Positions 62,955-64,000 of a DNA stretch of 64,000 nucleotides are shown piece by piece (positions within the stretch are counted from its first letter, which is position 1; every line of letters begins with the position of its first letter). Origin of the DNA: an uncultured Bacteroidales bacterium. Lineage in GTDB: Bacteria > Bacteroidota > Bacteroidia > Bacteroidales > UBA932. Position numbers and translations under genes: made by a program. The notes beneath the pieces are model-generated. The model made no database searches, had not been told where the DNA came from, and worked only from the letters and a program-made list of their open reading frames with translations. The stretch lies in NCBI GenBank assembly GCA_900316045.1, contig ONBM01000008.1, forward strand, positions 1-64,000. The letters are read 5' to 3'.

Positions 62955-64000
62955 ATGAACTTAAAGAAAATCCTTCTTTCCCTGACATTCTTCCTGCTCC
63001 CGCTGATTCTGGGCGCTCAGGAGCTAAAATTCGCCTTCCTGACAGATTTGCACTATTCAGAAGGCAGCAAATCTATCACAGACCTACGCCAATGCATCAA
63101 GGACGTGAACAATCTCGAAGGCCTGGATTTCGTGCTCTTCGGAGGCGATCTGACTGATTTCGGGTCGGATGAAGAAATCGCAGCAGTGAAGAACATCCTC
63201 GATTCCCTTAAATACCAATATTATGTCGTCGCTGGGAATCACGATGCCAAATGGTCGGAAAGCGGATGCGACACCTTCAAGAAGGTATTCGGCTACGAGA
63301 ATTTCGAGTTCGAGCGCAAGGGCTGGCGGTTCATAGGATGCAACTGCGGGCCGGACATGAGAATGGCTCCGGCGCTCATCCCAAGGGAGAGCATGGAATG
63401 GCTGCGAAGCCTGAAGCCTGGCGAAAAGACTATCTTCATAAATCATTACCCTCAGGACACTTCCGTCCTGAATTATTTCGATGTCACGCGTGAGTTGAAG
63501 CGAATCGGCACGCAGTTCGTCATTGGAGGGCACTGGCACCGGAACGTGGCCATGAACTACTCCGGTCTGCCTGGGATTCTTGGCCGCTCATCCCTTTCTG
63601 CCGGAAAGGTTCCTGGCTACAATTTGATAACGATAGACGATGGCCACGTGAAGGTATCGGAGATGAGGGTTTTCGGGGACATGCATGTGCAGCTTGAGCC
63701 TTGGTATCAGGCTGATCTAAAGCCGGTGGCAGACACAGTAACCTACGATGCGAACGGGCTTCCGAGCGATTATCCTTGGATGCGCTTCGACGTGAATGAC
63801 GGCTCAGTGCAAGAAGCCTGGAAAATCCAAGAGAAGGCAAACATTGCCTCTGGCTTCGCCGTAAATGATAAATATGCCTTCTATGCCACAGAATCTGGCA
63901 TGGTGAAATGCGTGTCGCTAAAAGACGGAAAACAGAAATGGGCTAAGAGATTCCCAGGCAAGATATTCTCGACGCCTGCCTTAGATGGGAAAATACTAGC
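62955..64000 (+). CDS. Secreted metallophosphatase with PQQ-like C-terminal domain, partial
   Basis: An open frame of at least 348 codons runs off the window. A signal peptide (MNLKKILLSLTFFLLPL ... GAQ) is followed by a calcineurin-like phosphoesterase domain with all metal motifs: TDLHY, FGGDLTD, AGNHD, INHYP and GGHWH. From about residue 250 a second domain begins. The segments VNDKYAFYATESG and LKDGKQKWAKRFPG look like the first blades of a PQQ-type beta-propeller. The substrate is unknown, and the C-terminus lies outside the window. Confidence 0.85.
   Translation, partial: MNLKKILLSLTFFLLPLILGAQELKFAFLTDLHYSEGSKSITDLRQCIKDVNNLEGLDFVLFGGDLTDFGSDEEIAAVKNILDSLKYQYYVVAGNHDAKWSESGCDTFKKVFGYENFEFERKGWRFIGCNCGPDMRMAPALIPRESMEWLRSLKPGEKTIFINHYPQDTSVLNYFDVTRELKRIGTQFVIGGHWHRNVAMNYSGLPGILGRSSLSAGKVPGYNLITIDDGHVKVSEMRVFGDMHVQLEPWYQADLKPVADTVTYDANGLPSDYPWMRFDVNDGSVQEAWKIQEKANIASGFAVNDKYAFYATESGMVKCVSLKDGKQKWAKRFPGKIFSTPALDGKIL

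Noticed and set aside
1..64000. CRISPR array or intact insertion sequence
   Set aside because: Reading the window showed no regularly spaced repeats, Cas-like proteins, transposase or flanking inverted repeats with target duplications.

Overview
The window comes from a member of the Bacteroidota, most likely the order Bacteroidales. Four things support this. There are two tandem SusC/SusD pairs with a surface lipoprotein. There are NigD, GLPGLI and DUF5722 family proteins. SecA is long (about 1,090 residues), with a C-terminal SEC-C zinc motif. Promoters repeatedly follow the Bacteroidetes pattern, TTG about 19-21 bases before TAnnTTTG. Genus cannot be decided from the sequence alone. No CRISPR array, phage or intact transposon was seen.

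Layout. (1) 1-4.5 kb: a decayed toxin-antitoxin pair, then an outer-membrane TonB-type receptor paired with a GLPGLI protein. (2) 4.7-14.4 kb: housekeeping genes (rpmH, tadA, tRNA-Gln, alr, gmk, nadD, a YugP-type peptidase, YqeY), with a small DUF4160/DUF2442-HTH pair under its own palindromic operator and a copper-type P1B ATPase that appears to lack its nucleotide-binding domain. (3) 14.6-21.3 kb: an unknown lipoprotein, a COG0523 GTPase, a coiled-coil protein plus ZapA, a probable 6S RNA, RNase Y and DsbD. (4) 21.3-44 kb: a co-directional rhamnose and polysaccharide locus. It runs rhaB-rhaA-rhaT, SusC-SusD, SusC-SusD, a frameshifted surface lipoprotein, two GH99/GH71-like proteins and a DUF5722 protein, with a divergent AraC regulator. 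(5) 44-55.3 kb: a 5'-nucleotidase lipoprotein, an outer-membrane protein, rplS, tRNA-Arg and tRNA-Gly, bactofilin, secA, a beta-barrel protein, an AmgK-like kinase fused to a RapZ C-terminal domain followed by a MurU-like nucleotidyltransferase, and mscL. (6) 55.3-58.9 kb: an AraC regulator and a NigD / ECF sigma / dual-membrane-spanning anti-sigma operon. (7) 59-64 kb: a secreted carboxypeptidase-regulatory-like protein, a transglutaminase-like protein, a dipeptide epimerase, and a metallophosphatase that runs off the end.

How the genes may work together. The rhamnose locus would capture a glycan at the surface (SusC/D), cleave it with uncharacterised hydrolase candidates, import rhamnose (RhaT), then isomerise and phosphorylate it (RhaA, RhaB). 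The aldolase and any recognised rhamnosidase are not in the window. Several genes concern cell-wall peptides and sugars: alr, the AmgK/MurU pair, the dipeptide epimerase and the transglutaminase. The NigD-sigma-Dma operon has the layout of the system that controls outer-membrane vesiculation in Bacteroides thetaiotaomicron. It is the most striking regulatory unit here.
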